This document shows, piece by piece, positions 29,796 through 37,996 of a stretch of 64,000 nucleotides of DNA (its first letter is position 1; each line of letters starts with the position of its first letter). A program made the translations under genes and the position numbers. The DNA lies in the NCBI GenBank assembly GCA_022827265.1, contig JAJDTF010000022.1:23117-87116 (forward strand), read 5' to 3'. A model generated the notes under the pieces. That model had not been told where the DNA came from and ran no database searches. It saw nothing but the letters and a program-made list of their open reading frames with translations. This DNA comes from Acidimicrobiia bacterium (GTDB lineage: Bacteria > Actinomycetota > Acidimicrobiia > Acidimicrobiales > Poriferisodalaceae).

Positions 29796-30266
29796 GTGGA
29801 GATCAGCGTCACGGTGAACGGCGAGACTCGTACCGGCGATGTCGAACCGCGCACGCTGCTCGTGTACTGGCTGCGGGACGACCTGCGGCTGACAGGCACG
29901 AACATCGGCTGCGACACGTCCTCGTGCGGCGCCTGCACAGTGCATGTGAACGGCGAATCGGTGAAGTCGTGCACGATGCTGGCGGTGCAGGCCGACGGCG
30001 AAGACATCCTGACCATCGAGGGCTTGGCACCGTCGGAAGACGAGCTGCACCCGATGCAGGAGGCCTTCCGCCAGAACCACGGCCTGCAGTGCGGCTACTG
30101 CACTCCCGGCATGGTCATGGCGGCGGTATCGCTGCTCGAGGAGAATCCCGACCCGTCCGAGCGAGACGTTCGCTTGGGACTGGAAGGAAACCTGTGCCGC
30201 TGCACGGGGTATCACAACATCGTCAAGTCGGTGCTGGCCTGCGCGGCCGGCGAGACAGCGGCCTGA
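29796..30266 (+). CDS. Molybdenum hydroxylase small (2x 2Fe-2S) subunit, CoxS/XdhC-like
   Basis: 156 residues from GTG 29796, preceded by GGGAGAGG. The plant-type ferredoxin cluster motif is [16 protein letters not shown] followed by the distal Cys in VKSCTML; the second cluster motif is [14 protein letters not shown]. These carry electrons between the Mo site and FAD in the xanthine oxidase/CO dehydrogenase family. The FAD subunit starts 13 bases downstream. No large Mo-binding subunit lies nearby. The substrate cannot be told from this subunit. Confidence 0.92.
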   Translation: MEISVTVNGETRTGDVEPRTLLVYWLRDDLRLTGTNIGCDTSSCGACTVHVNGESVKSCTMLAVQADGEDILTIEGLAPSEDELHPMQEAFRQNHGLQCGYCTPGMVMAAVSLLEENPDPSERDVRLGLEGNLCRCTGYHNIVKSVLACAAGETAA

Positions 30267-30279
30267 GGGGAGCGCAGCA

Positions 30280-31107
30280 ATGATTCCTGCAGCATTCGAT
30301 TACGTACGGGCCGGCTCCGCTGAGGAGGCCATCGCGCTGCTCGGCGAGCATGGCGACGAGGCCAAGCTGCTGGCCGGCGGCCATTCGCTGCTGCCGATGA
30401 TGAAGCTGCGCTTGGCGGTGCCGAGCGTGCTCGTCGACATCGGCCGCGTCGACGACCTCAGCTACATCACTGACGGCGGCGATCACATCGCTGTCGGTGC
30501 GCTCACCCGCCACCGCGCGCTGGAGACCAGTGAGCTGCTGGCGGCCGAGTGCCCGCTTCTCGGCCATGTGGCCGGCGAGGTGGGCGATCCGCAGGTCCGC
30601 CACCGCGGCACCATCGGCGGCTCGCTGGCCCACTCCGACCCGGCATCCGACCTGCCGGCGGCAGTACTGGCGCTGGGCGGCACGCTCATTGCTCAGGGTC
30701 CCAGCGGAAGCCGTGAGATAGCTGCTGGCGATTTCTTCACCGGCTACTTCGAATCGGCGCTGGCCGACGACGAGATGCTGACCGAGATCCGGGTCCCGAA
30801 GGCCCCCGGCGCCGGCTGGAACTACCAGAAGTTCAACCGGCGGGCCCAAGACTGGGCGATCGTCGGCGCTGCTGCGGTGACCGTCAACGGCGGCACCAAC
30901 GTGGCGCTCGTGAACATGGCTTCAGTGCCGCTGCGTGCCAGCGCGGTCGAGGCGGCGCTGGCAGGTGGGGCCTCGGCGGCTGATGCTGCCGAGCAGGCCG
31001 CCGAGGGCACGGACGCCCCGACCGATCTGAACGCCACGCCTGACTACCGCAAGCACCTCGCCCGGGTGCTCACCCGCCGAGCACTCGAAGCAGCCGGCGT
31101 CTCCTAG
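30280..31107 (+). CDS. Molybdenum hydroxylase FAD-binding medium subunit, CoxM-like
   Basis: 275 residues from ATG 30280, with GGGGAG upstream. The two FAD-binding motifs are LLAGGHSLLPMMKLRLA near residue 30 and RHRGTIGGSLAHSDPASDL near 110, as in CoxM. The C-terminal CO-dehydrogenase flavoprotein domain follows (YRKHLARVLTRRALEAA). It is the last recognisable gene of this operon; downstream is a repeat and an oppositely oriented ATPase instead of the large subunit. Confidence 0.92.
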   Translation: MIPAAFDYVRAGSAEEAIALLGEHGDEAKLLAGGHSLLPMMKLRLAVPSVLVDIGRVDDLSYITDGGDHIAVGALTRHRALETSELLAAECPLLGHVAGEVGDPQVRHRGTIGGSLAHSDPASDLPAAVLALGGTLIAQGPSGSREIAAGDFFTGYFESALADDEMLTEIRVPKAPGAGWNYQKFNRRAQDWAIVGAAAVTVNGGTNVALVNMASVPLRASAVEAALAGGASAADAAEQAAEGTDAPTDLNATPDYRKHLARVLTRRALEAAGVS

Positions 31108-31442
31108 ACCAAACACACGGTATGCGACGCAGCTGGCCGGCAGGGAGCTGCGTATCACGAGTTCTCACTTTTTGTTGAGTTCTCACTTTTGGGTTTGTTG
31201 TCACACAGGGACGACGAATGCGAGCGTGCTGGTCAAGGCGGATTTCGCCGACTGTCCGTCGAGCCGTAAGCGTCACTTGGTTGCTCGTGTTGTTGCCAGT
31301 TGGCTGCTCAGGCGCGCCGGAAGCCGGCTCTCAGGCTCGGGCCTCGGTGGCCAGTTCGAGCCAGGTCACCGCTGGAGCGTCGAACTCCGCGCCGGCAACT
31401 GCTCCAGAGACGAGGCTGTTCGACTTCCCGGCGGCCGTGCTG
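31108..31442. other. 335-base gap with repeat copy A and a possible small lipoprotein start
   Basis: Between the FAD subunit and the end of the AAA ATPase. It holds the 40-base repeat at 31165-31204. A frame from ATG 31218 reads a basic N-terminus, a hydrophobic VTWLLVLLP stretch and VGCSG, like a lipoprotein signal, then continues 134 codons into the antisense of the ATPase and stops at 31622. The part inside this gap could be the 5' remnant of a lipoprotein gene cut by the ATPase cassette, or chance. Nothing else is seen. Confidence 0.3.
31165..31204 (-). repeat. 40 bp direct repeat, copy A
   Basis: Matches copy B (32583-32622) at 38 of 40 positions, same orientation. It starts TCACTTTTTGTTGAGTTC and ends GGGTTTGTTGTCAC. 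It contains an 18-base internal tandem period (GAGTTCTCACTTTT occurs twice, from 31159 and 31177). It is strikingly AT-rich against its surroundings. It lies 238 bases beyond the 3' end of the ATPase gene. Confidence 0.75.
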
Positions 31443-32567
31443 CTATTGCTGGGAGCGCAGCCAGGGACCCATCTGCCGGTAGGTGAACCTGACCCTGCCG
31501 CGCCCAGCCGATTCGATGGCGCCTGCATCGATGAGGCGTCGCCGGTAGGTCTGCGCGAAGTTCGGGGAGCGTTCGATGCGTTCTGCAATGCGGCTCATCT
31601 CCGAGTCGGCTTCGTCGAGTGACATCGCCCATAGGAATGTGCGATCCATGCTCGACAGTCCACTCCAGATCGGCTTGACGATCTGCTCGAGCACTGCGTG
31701 ATCGGCTTCGATGGTGCCGGCAGTCGCGTGCGTGGCGTTGATGCGGGCGGCGGGCTCCGCCATCTCCCAGCTGTGGTATCCGAGCAGCTGAATGGTGAAC
31801 GGATGACCGCCCGAAGCACTCACCAGGTGTTCGAGGGCCTCATCGTCGATGTGTCCGTGGGCTTCGCGGATCGGGAGTCTGATCGCATCCGCCGTGTCAT
31901 CGTGTCCGAGCGCTTCGAGCCGGGCACGAGCACAGCGCTGGAAGAAGGTCATGCCACGATCAGCCAGCAGTGTCTCGTCTATTTCGGGCAGGGCTGCGCC
32001 GATAAAGGCGACAGGCAGCAGTTCTCGTCGCGTGACGTGCTGAATGGTGACCGCGAGTTCCGTGGCCTCGGGCAGCGACACGGCGTGCAACTCGTCGACG
32101 GTGAGCAGCAGCCCGGTCGAGTCGCATGCGAGGCGTTCCGCAAGCGACGTGAGAACGGAACGCAGGTCGATGTCGCTGCGCGCGGTGTCGGTTTGCTCGC
32201 TGGGCTCGAATCCGACGCCGACGCCCAACACCTTCACCGACGAAATTCGCCGGGGCGATGCACCGTCGACGGCTTCGCGGAGATGTCGGTGGGCTGCGTT
32301 GGTGATGAGACGGCACAGGTCGCGCACCGACGCCGACATCGAGATCACGCGCCAGCCGAGTCGCAGTGCCGCATCCTCGGCTTCGTTCAGCAGCACGGTC
32401 TTGCCCGAGCCGCGTACCCCGGTGATCAGCATGGTGTAGTCGGGATGCTGCGGACCCCGTTCGAAGGCGCGCCCAAAGCGGGCGACCACATCGTCGCGGC
32501 CCGCCAGTGTCGGCGGCGTCGTCCCGAATGTCGGCAGGAAGGGGTTGTCAGCCGCCGCAGCCGTCAT
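31443..32567 (-). CDS. Solitary AAA_16-like ATPase with C-terminal winged-helix-like region
   Basis: 374 residues from ATG 32567. Walker A is LITGVRGSGKTVLLNEAE near residue 47, Walker B is GLLLTVDELHAV near 160, sensor region LPVAFIGAALPEI. The C-terminal 90 residues (WSGLSSMDRTFLWAMSLDE to RVRFTYRQMGPWLRSQ) have the helical spacing of a winged helix. No Shine-Dalgarno is evident. Upstream lies copy B of a 40 bp repeat ending 16 bases before the ATG, and copy A lies beyond its 3' end, so the gene sits inside a direct-repeat-bounded cassette of about 1.4 kb. Its neighbours are unrelated metabolic genes. Role unknown. Confidence 0.78.
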   Translation of the reverse strand: MTAAAADNPFLPTFGTTPPTLAGRDDVVARFGRAFERGPQHPDYTMLITGVRGSGKTVLLNEAEDAALRLGWRVISMSASVRDLCRLITNAAHRHLREAVDGASPRRISSVKVLGVGVGFEPSEQTDTARSDIDLRSVLTSLAERLACDSTGLLLTVDELHAVSLPEATELAVTIQHVTRRELLPVAFIGAALPEIDETLLADRGMTFFQRCARARLEALGHDDTADAIRLPIREAHGHIDDEALEHLVSASGGHPFTIQLLGYHSWEMAEPAARINATHATAGTIEADHAVLEQIVKPIWSGLSSMDRTFLWAMSLDEADSEMSRIAERIERSPNFAQTYRRRLIDAGAIESAGRGRVRFTYRQMGPWLRSQQ

Positions 32568-32582
32568 GATTCTGTGAGGCTA

Positions 32583-32622
32583 TCACTTTTTGTTAAGTTC
32601 TCACTTTTAGGTTTGTTGTCAC
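32583..32622 (-). repeat. 40 bp direct repeat, copy B, in the ATPase promoter
   Basis: Read in the sense of the ATPase it gives GTGACAACAAACC, then AAAAGTGAGAAC and TTAACAAAAAGTGA, that is, two AAAAGTGA boxes 18 bases apart, ending 15 bases before the ATG. Spacing and AT content suit an operator or promoter element. It differs from copy A at 2 of 40 positions. Confidence 0.7.
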
Positions 32623-32637
32623 GTTCGGGCGGGGAGG

Positions 32638-33381
32638 TCAGTCCAGCAGGCCGGTGGCTTGGCCGCCGTCGATGAGCAGGCCGGTGCCGGTGATGAACTT
32701 GGCTTGCTCGCTGCAGAGGAATGCCACTGCGGCGCCGAAGTCGTCGGATTCGCCGCAGATGCCCATCGGGTTGCTCTGGCCTGCCTGCTCGCGTTCCATC
32801 ATCTTCGCGACCCGGTCGGTCCAATGGGTGCCCGGCTGGGCAGAGTTCACGGTCACGCCATCGCCGGCGACCTCGCGGGCGGTGATCTTGAGGAAGCTGG
32901 TCAACCCGGCGCGAGCGACCGAGCTGGCGAGCAGGAACGGGATCGGCTGCTTCACGCCGACGCTGGTGATGGCGCACACCCGGCCCCAGCCGCGCTCGCG
33001 CATCGGCGGGACGGCCACCCGGCACATCTCGATCATGGCCTTGCAGTTCATGTCGAAGGCCATCTGGTAGGCGTCGATCTCGGTGCTCTCGAACATGCCC
33101 GGCGGGGGACCCCCGGCGTTGGTGACCAGGATGTCCACCGAGCCCAGGCCTTCGATGGCTTGCTCCACGAAGCTGCGTCCGTCGGCTGGGTCGCTCAAGT
33201 CGGCGGTGATGGTCAGCACCTCGCCGTCGATCTCCGCTGCGGCTGCAGCCAGACGGTCTGGATCCCGGCCGCAGATGGCCACCCGCACGCCGTCGGCGGC
33301 CAGCGCCTTTGCCGAGCCCAGTCCCAGCCCGGCCGACCCCGCCGCGACGGCTGCAGTGCGTCCCGCGATTCCCAAGTCCAT
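32638..33381 (-). CDS. SDR family oxidoreductase (divergent subgroup)
   Basis: 247 residues from ATG 33381, preceded by AGAAGGGA. The Rossmann glycine motif is AAGSAGLGLGSAKAL and the NAG motif is VTNAGGPPPG. The classical Tyr-x-x-x-Lys is not present: the aligned segment is PIPFLLASSVARAGLTSFLK, as in an FabG-annotated subgroup in which SNSVRA/SSVARA replaces it. The C-terminus FITGTGLLIDGGQATGLLD is typical. NAD(P)-dependent alcohol/ketone chemistry is likely but the altered active site leaves the reaction open. Confidence 0.85.
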   Translation of the reverse strand: MDLGIAGRTAAVAAGSAGLGLGSAKALAADGVRVAICGRDPDRLAAAAAEIDGEVLTITADLSDPADGRSFVEQAIEGLGSVDILVTNAGGPPPGMFESTEIDAYQMAFDMNCKAMIEMCRVAVPPMRERGWGRVCAITSVGVKQPIPFLLASSVARAGLTSFLKITAREVAGDGVTVNSAQPGTHWTDRVAKMMEREQAGQSNPMGICGESDDFGAAVAFLCSEQAKFITGTGLLIDGGQATGLLD

Positions 33382-33397
33382 CGTCGATCCCCTTCTC

Positions 33398-33634
33398 TCA
33401 GCCGACACGCCCACAAGGCGAGTCTGTCCGTGGCCGTGCCGAACCGTAGCCAACGCCCGCTGCCGCCGTTGTTGTCGCCGTCGCCGACAGGCCAGCGCGT
33501 GTGATGTCGTCGATGACAGCTTCGATCAGCTGTGGATCTCCGTCATTGAGCGCTGCGGCGAGATACGCCTCGGCATCGCGTGAATCGATGAGGTACTCAA
33601 CGGGGTCCCAAGGGCGAATCGCTATCTCGTCCAT
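33398..33634 (-). pseudogene. Truncated addiction-module antidote (HI1420/HigA-like) remnant
   Basis: A 78-codon frame whose first 47 residues follow the antidote family closely: PWDPVEYLIDSRDAEAYLAA then ALNDGDPQLIEAVIDDITRA. After this point the expected helix-turn-helix is missing; the sequence becomes Ala/Thr-rich and then Arg/Pro-rich, as after a frameshift. The partner toxin (RelE/HI1419 type) is not present on either side. It is probably a decaying remnant. Confidence 0.45.
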
Positions 33635-33707
33635 GCCGATTCAGCGTAGGGAACGAGGACGGTCCTCATGGACTGCTGCCAAACGCTGAGCGTCGTAGCA
33701 TCGAAGC

Positions 33708-34724
33708 GTGAGCGTGACTGCCGCGCCGCCGACGCACGACGAGCTTGTGGCACAGATGACTGGGGGAATGACCCGGCCGGACCTGCCTCGGTTCGAGGGG
33801 TCGGACCGCCTGCGTCCTGACGGCCGGCCCAAGCCCGCGTTCCGGGCGGAACTGCGTCGCATTCCCAACTTCATCAATGCGATCGAGGTCGTTGCCACGC
33901 TGGCGGCGCCGGTGGCGGTCGTCGCCGCGGTGATTGCCATCGGGCACTGGCTTGCTGTGGTCGCGGCGGTGCCGGTCATCGGCACGCTGCAGCTCCGGTG
34001 GTTCATCCTCCATCACGAAGCCGCCCACCGTTTGCTGTTCTCGAACCGCTGGCTCAACGATCGCATCGGCATCAACCTGCTGGGCTGGCTCCCGCTGGGC
34101 ACCGGCTCGCACTTCTACCGCCGGGGCCACGCGAACCACCATCGCGACGAGTTCGGTCCCAAAGAGCCCGACTTCCTGCTGTATTCCTTCTACCCAATCT
34201 CGGCAAAGTCGCTGAGCCGAAAGCTCGTGCGCGACCTCGTTGGCGTATCGGCGTGGCGCATCACCAAACCTCGCTTTACCGGGCTCGTGAAGCTCAAATA
34301 TGTGCCGCTCAGCCTGCGTTTCTTCGCCGGGCAGGCAATCGTGTTCGGCCTGTTCTGGCTCGCGGGCCATCCGTGGCTGTACCTGCTGCTGTGGGCGCTG
34401 CCGTGGTTCACCTGGTATCAGATCATCAACCGGCTGCGGGCCATTGCCGAGCACGGCGGCATGACGCGTACCCCCGACCGTCGAAACACGACGCATCACA
34501 TTCGCCAGAGCTGGCTGGCCCAAGTGCTGTTCGTGCCGTACCACGTCGGCTACCACTTGGCTCACCATGTCGATTCGGGCGTGCCGGCCCGGAACTTGAA
34601 GCGGCTGCAGCGGGCGCTGGAAGAGGATGGCTACCTGCCGGCTGACGCGTCGTGGCCGACGTACCGCTCGCTCTGGCGGGCGCTCGCCGCAGGGTCACCC
34701 GAGCCCGCGGCGCAGCAGTCCTGA
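33708..34724 (+). CDS. Fatty acid desaturase family membrane protein
   Basis: 338 residues from GTG 33708. Three His boxes: HHEAAH near residue 102, HANHH near 142 and HVGYHLAHH near 284, with an additional AEHGG motif. Hydrophobic segments flank them (about 60-100 and 205-240). This is the membrane di-iron desaturase/hydroxylase fold, acting on acyl chains or carotenoid-like lipids using O2. No redox partner is adjacent. The substrate is not defined. Confidence 0.85.
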   Translation: MSVTAAPPTHDELVAQMTGGMTRPDLPRFEGSDRLRPDGRPKPAFRAELRRIPNFINAIEVVATLAAPVAVVAAVIAIGHWLAVVAAVPVIGTLQLRWFILHHEAAHRLLFSNRWLNDRIGINLLGWLPLGTGSHFYRRGHANHHRDEFGPKEPDFLLYSFYPISAKSLSRKLVRDLVGVSAWRITKPRFTGLVKLKYVPLSLRFFAGQAIVFGLFWLAGHPWLYLLLWALPWFTWYQIINRLRAIAEHGGMTRTPDRRNTTHHIRQSWLAQVLFVPYHVGYHLAHHVDSGVPARNLKRLQRALEEDGYLPADASWPTYRSLWRALAAGSPEPAAQQS

Positions 34725-34781
34725 AGCGCTGGCCGGGACTCGCCGACGGGCCGGGGCCGCCGTCGAATACGTTTCGGGGCT

Positions 34782-35819
34782 ATGTCGCGACTGAAATCCA
34801 CTCAGCTCGGTTCGAACTGCGGTCTCCAGGTGTCGGAGCTCTGCTTGGGAACCATGAACTTCGGCGTGCCTGGGCGGGGCCACCAGGGCGACTGGACCCT
34901 GGGCGTCGAGGAGGCCCGCCCCATCTTTGAGGCCGCCATCGAGCGCGGCCTGTACTACTTCGACTGCGCCGACATCTACGGGGTGGGTGCGTCCGAAGAG
35001 GTGGTGGGACAGATCCTGCGCGAGCTGCTGCCGCGCGAGAAGTACGTGCTGACCACCAAGGTCTCGATGCCCATGGGGCGCAACCCCAACGAGGGCGGCC
35101 TGAGCCGCAAGCACATCAGGGAGGGGGTCGACAATTCGCTGCGCCGTCTCGGCGTCGACTACGTGGACCAGCTCATCATCCACCGCCACCCGCACGGCAT
35201 CCCCGGCAGCGCGCAGACGCCCATTGCCGAGTCGCTGGAAGCGCTGCACGATGTCGTCGAGGCGGGCAAGGCGCTGTACCTCGGCGGCTCGTCGATGTTC
35301 GCCTGGCAATTCGCCGAACTGCAGCTCACTGCCGAGATGCGCGGCTTCACCAAATTCGTGTCGATGCAGAATCACTACAACCTCATCTACCGCGAAGAAG
35401 AGCGGGAGATGAACCCGTACTGCGCCAGCACCGGGGTGGCGCTCACGCCGTGGTCGCCGCTGGCGCGGGGCATTCTCACCGGCTCCTACCAGGGCAGCCT
35501 CGACGCCGGCACCACCGATCGCTCCAAGGGCCAGGACCGTGCCCGCACTGAAAGCCTCTACCTGGGCGAGCGCGACTTCGACATTGCTGCGCGGGTGTCG
35601 GAAGTGGCCGAGCGACTCGATGTGCGCCCCGCCCAGATCGCCTTGGCATGGCTCACCAACAAGCCCGAGATCACCGCCCCCGTGGTCGGCGTGTCCAAGA
35701 TCAGCCAGCTCGACCAGCTCGTCGAAGCCACCACCATCGAGCTCAGCGCCGACGACACGGCCTACCTGGAAGAGCTCTACAAGCCCGTCGAGAACCTGCT
35801 CTCACTCGGCACCAGTTGA
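34782..35819 (+). CDS. Aldo/keto reductase
   Basis: 345 residues. The AKR catalytic tetrad is visible: Asp and Tyr in DCADIYG, Lys in LTTKV and His in IIHRHPHG. The NADPH-binding C-terminal part includes ALTPWSPLARGILTG and TAPVVGVSKISQLDQLVEA. The sequence is close to the YajO/YghZ-type group of bacterial AKRs that reduce aldehydes or sugar ketones. It is followed 25 bases later by galE on the same strand, so it may belong to the sugar locus. Confidence 0.92.
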   Translation: MSRLKSTQLGSNCGLQVSELCLGTMNFGVPGRGHQGDWTLGVEEARPIFEAAIERGLYYFDCADIYGVGASEEVVGQILRELLPREKYVLTTKVSMPMGRNPNEGGLSRKHIREGVDNSLRRLGVDYVDQLIIHRHPHGIPGSAQTPIAESLEALHDVVEAGKALYLGGSSMFAWQFAELQLTAEMRGFTKFVSMQNHYNLIYREEEREMNPYCASTGVALTPWSPLARGILTGSYQGSLDAGTTDRSKGQDRARTESLYLGERDFDIAARVSEVAERLDVRPAQIALAWLTNKPEITAPVVGVSKISQLDQLVEATTIELSADDTAYLEELYKPVENLLSLGTS

Positions 35820-35844
35820 TCGGGATGATGGCGGCGGGGTCCCC

Positions 35845-36804
35845 ATGACGGTGCTTGTCACAGGCGGGGCCGGCTACATCGGATCAGTCGTGGTCGACGC
35901 CCTCGTCGAGCGCGGCGAGAGCGTCCTCGTCGTCGACAATCTGACTCGCTCGGTGCAGCCGGAATTCTCCTCGGGTGTGTCCTTCGAGACCGCAGATATC
36001 TGCGACACGGGGCACATCGGGCAGCTCATCGACGACCATGGCGTCGATGCGTGCATCCATCTCGCTGGCCTGATCTCTGTGGCCGAGTCAGTCCATGACC
36101 CGGGCGCCTATGTCGAGAACAACATCGTCGGCTCGGCCCGGCTGTTCGAGGCCCTCGCCGATCACCACGTCCGCAACGTGGTGTTCTCCTCGTCAGCAGC
36201 GGTGTACGGCAACGCCTCGTCGGTGCCGATCAGCGAGGATGCGCCGCTGCAGCCAACCAGCCCGTACGGCTGGACGAAGATGGTGGTCGAGCAGATGTTG
36301 GCTGCGTACGACTCAGCCAGCGGGTTGCGCTCAGTCTCGCTGCGGTATTTCAACGCCGCGGGTGCGACCTCCCGCCGGATGGAACGCCACGTACCAGAGA
36401 CGCACCTGGTGCCTCTCGCGATACGCGCAGCAACGAATCCAGGCGCGCCACTGAAGCTGTTCGGCACCGACTATCCCACCCCTGACGGCACCGCCGTGCG
36501 CGATTACATCCACATATCCGATCTGGCTCGAGCGCATCTTCTGGCGCTCGGCTACCTGCGCGATGGCGGCGACACGACGGTCCTGAACCTCGGAGCGGGC
36601 CGAGGTCATTCGGTGCTGGAAGTGATCGCTGCAGTCGAGCACGGGCTCGGCCGGGCAGTGCCCTATGAGGCCGGGCCTCGCCGTGCCGGCGATCCCGCTG
36701 AGCTGGTTGCCTCGCCGCAGCGAGCCTGCCGTGTGCTCAAGTGGGAGCCGTCGCAGTCGACCTTGGAAGAGATCGTGGCCTCGGTGGCAGCCCACGCCCA
36801 CTGA
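35845..36804 (+). CDS. galE: UDP-glucose 4-epimerase
   Basis: 319 residues from ATG 35845; longer in-frame starts would overlap the aldo/keto reductase. Extended-SDR features: VTGGAGYIGS at the start, HLAGLISVAESV, SSSAAVYG, the catalytic Tyr/Lys in SPYGWTKMVVEQ, RYFNAAGA, and the UDP-binding RDYIHISDLA and AGPRRAGDPAELVAS, all close to GalE. It interconverts UDP-Gal and UDP-Glc in the Leloir pathway. It is convergent with galK. Confidence 0.9.
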   Translation: MTVLVTGGAGYIGSVVVDALVERGESVLVVDNLTRSVQPEFSSGVSFETADICDTGHIGQLIDDHGVDACIHLAGLISVAESVHDPGAYVENNIVGSARLFEALADHHVRNVVFSSSAAVYGNASSVPISEDAPLQPTSPYGWTKMVVEQMLAAYDSASGLRSVSLRYFNAAGATSRRMERHVPETHLVPLAIRAATNPGAPLKLFGTDYPTPDGTAVRDYIHISDLARAHLLALGYLRDGGDTTVLNLGAGRGHSVLEVIAAVEHGLGRAVPYEAGPRRAGDPAELVASPQRACRVLKWEPSQSTLEEIVASVAAHAH

Positions 36805-36826
36805 GCCGGCAGGGTCGCCGCCGGCT

Positions 36827-37996
36827 TCACTCGTCGTGGCCGATGAGCGAAGCGCCCGCCGCTGGCTGCGACAGCCAGATATCTGCGTCGAGCCCACTGG
36901 CAGCCCGGTACCGGTCGCGCACAGTGCGTGTGAAGGCTTCTGCCTCCTCAGCGTCCACGAGCGCCACAGCGCAGCCGGCGAAGCCGCCGCCGGTCATGCG
37001 AGCGCCCCGGCAGCCGGGGCTGGACTGTGCGATCCCCGCCATGGCATCGAGCGCGGGGCCCGAGACCTCGTAGTCGTCGCGCAGGCTGGCATGGCTTGCG
37101 TTCATGAGATCGCCGAGGGCGTCAGCGTCTCCTGAGTCCATTGCGCGCGCGGCTGCCAGCGACCGCTCGTTCTCGGTGATGACGTGCCGCGCCCGGCGGC
37201 GCTCGGTCATGAGGTCGGGCGGCATGTGCTCGATCGCATCCAGATGAGCGTCTCGCAGCGCATCGGCGGCGAGCCATTTCGCCGCGCGAGCGCAGGCGGC
37301 ACGCCGGTCGGCGTATGCGGAATCGACCAGTTCCCGGCGCGTCATCGTGTCCAGGATCGCGATCACGGTCCCGTCCACAAGTCGCCGCGGCTCGATGTCG
37401 AGCGACCGGCAATCGATCAACGAGGCGTGCCCCTCTACTGCGCTCGCGCAGATGAGCGGGTCCATGATCCCGCACGGCATGCCGACCACCTCGTTCTCGA
37501 CGCGCCGGCAGATCTGGGCCGTCGCCACGGCATCCCAGCTCTCGCCTGCAAGGTGCAGCAGTGCAGCCGCCATGGCGACCTCCAGTGCCGCCGAAGACGA
37601 CAAGCTCGCGCCGATCGGGACATCGGTGGCAACCGAGCATCGCCACGGATCAATAGCGATTCCGCAACCGTTGAGCAGCTGGCTCACGCCGAAGACGTAG
37701 GCCGACCAGCGCGTCGCATCGATCTGATCTCGCTGGTGATCGAGCGATGCTTCGCCGAAGTGCTCAGACACGACGGTGCTGACGACGTCACTGCCGGGGC
37801 GGTCAACTTGCGCTCGACTCAATGCAACCACTGTGTCGAATTCGATCGCCATCGGCAGCACGAACCCGTCGTTGTAGTCGGTGTGCTCGCCGATCAGATT
37901 GACCCGTCCGGGCGCCCTGCTGACCACAGCGGGCACACCCCACCGCTCGCGATGCAGCGCGACGGCGCGCTCGGCCGCTGCTGCGCGATTTGTCAC
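36827..37996 (-). CDS. galK: Galactokinase
   Basis: 389 residues from GTG 37996, which overlaps the TGA of the LacI gene (GTGA). The GalK signature GRVNLIGEHTDYNDGFVLP is near residue 30, the ATP loop is PIGASLSSSAALEVA near 130, the catalytic base segment is GMPCGIMDPL, and RMTGGGFAGCAV is GHMP motif 3. It phosphorylates galactose released by the neighbouring alpha-galactosidase. Coupled to the regulator gene, it should be co-expressed with it. Confidence 0.95.
   Translation of the reverse strand: MTNRAAAAERAVALHRERWGVPAVVSRAPGRVNLIGEHTDYNDGFVLPMAIEFDTVVALSRAQVDRPGSDVVSTVVSEHFGEASLDHQRDQIDATRWSAYVFGVSQLLNGCGIAIDPWRCSVATDVPIGASLSSSAALEVAMAAALLHLAGESWDAVATAQICRRVENEVVGMPCGIMDPLICASAVEGHASLIDCRSLDIEPRRLVDGTVIAILDTMTRRELVDSAYADRRAACARAAKWLAADALRDAHLDAIEHMPPDLMTERRRARHVITENERSLAAARAMDSGDADALGDLMNASHASLRDDYEVSGPALDAMAGIAQSSPGCRGARMTGGGFAGCAVALVDAEEAEAFTRTVRDRYRAASGLDADIWLSQPAAGASLIGHDE

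Noticed and set aside
28832..30283. 483-codon plus-strand open frame across the TetR gene and the CoxS gene
   Set aside because: The TetR helix-turn-helix on the minus strand and the CoxS clusters in another plus frame are unambiguous; this frame is a shadow.
31159..31204. Repeat copy A considered as an insertion-sequence end
   Set aside because: The two copies are direct, not inverted, and no transposase lies between them.
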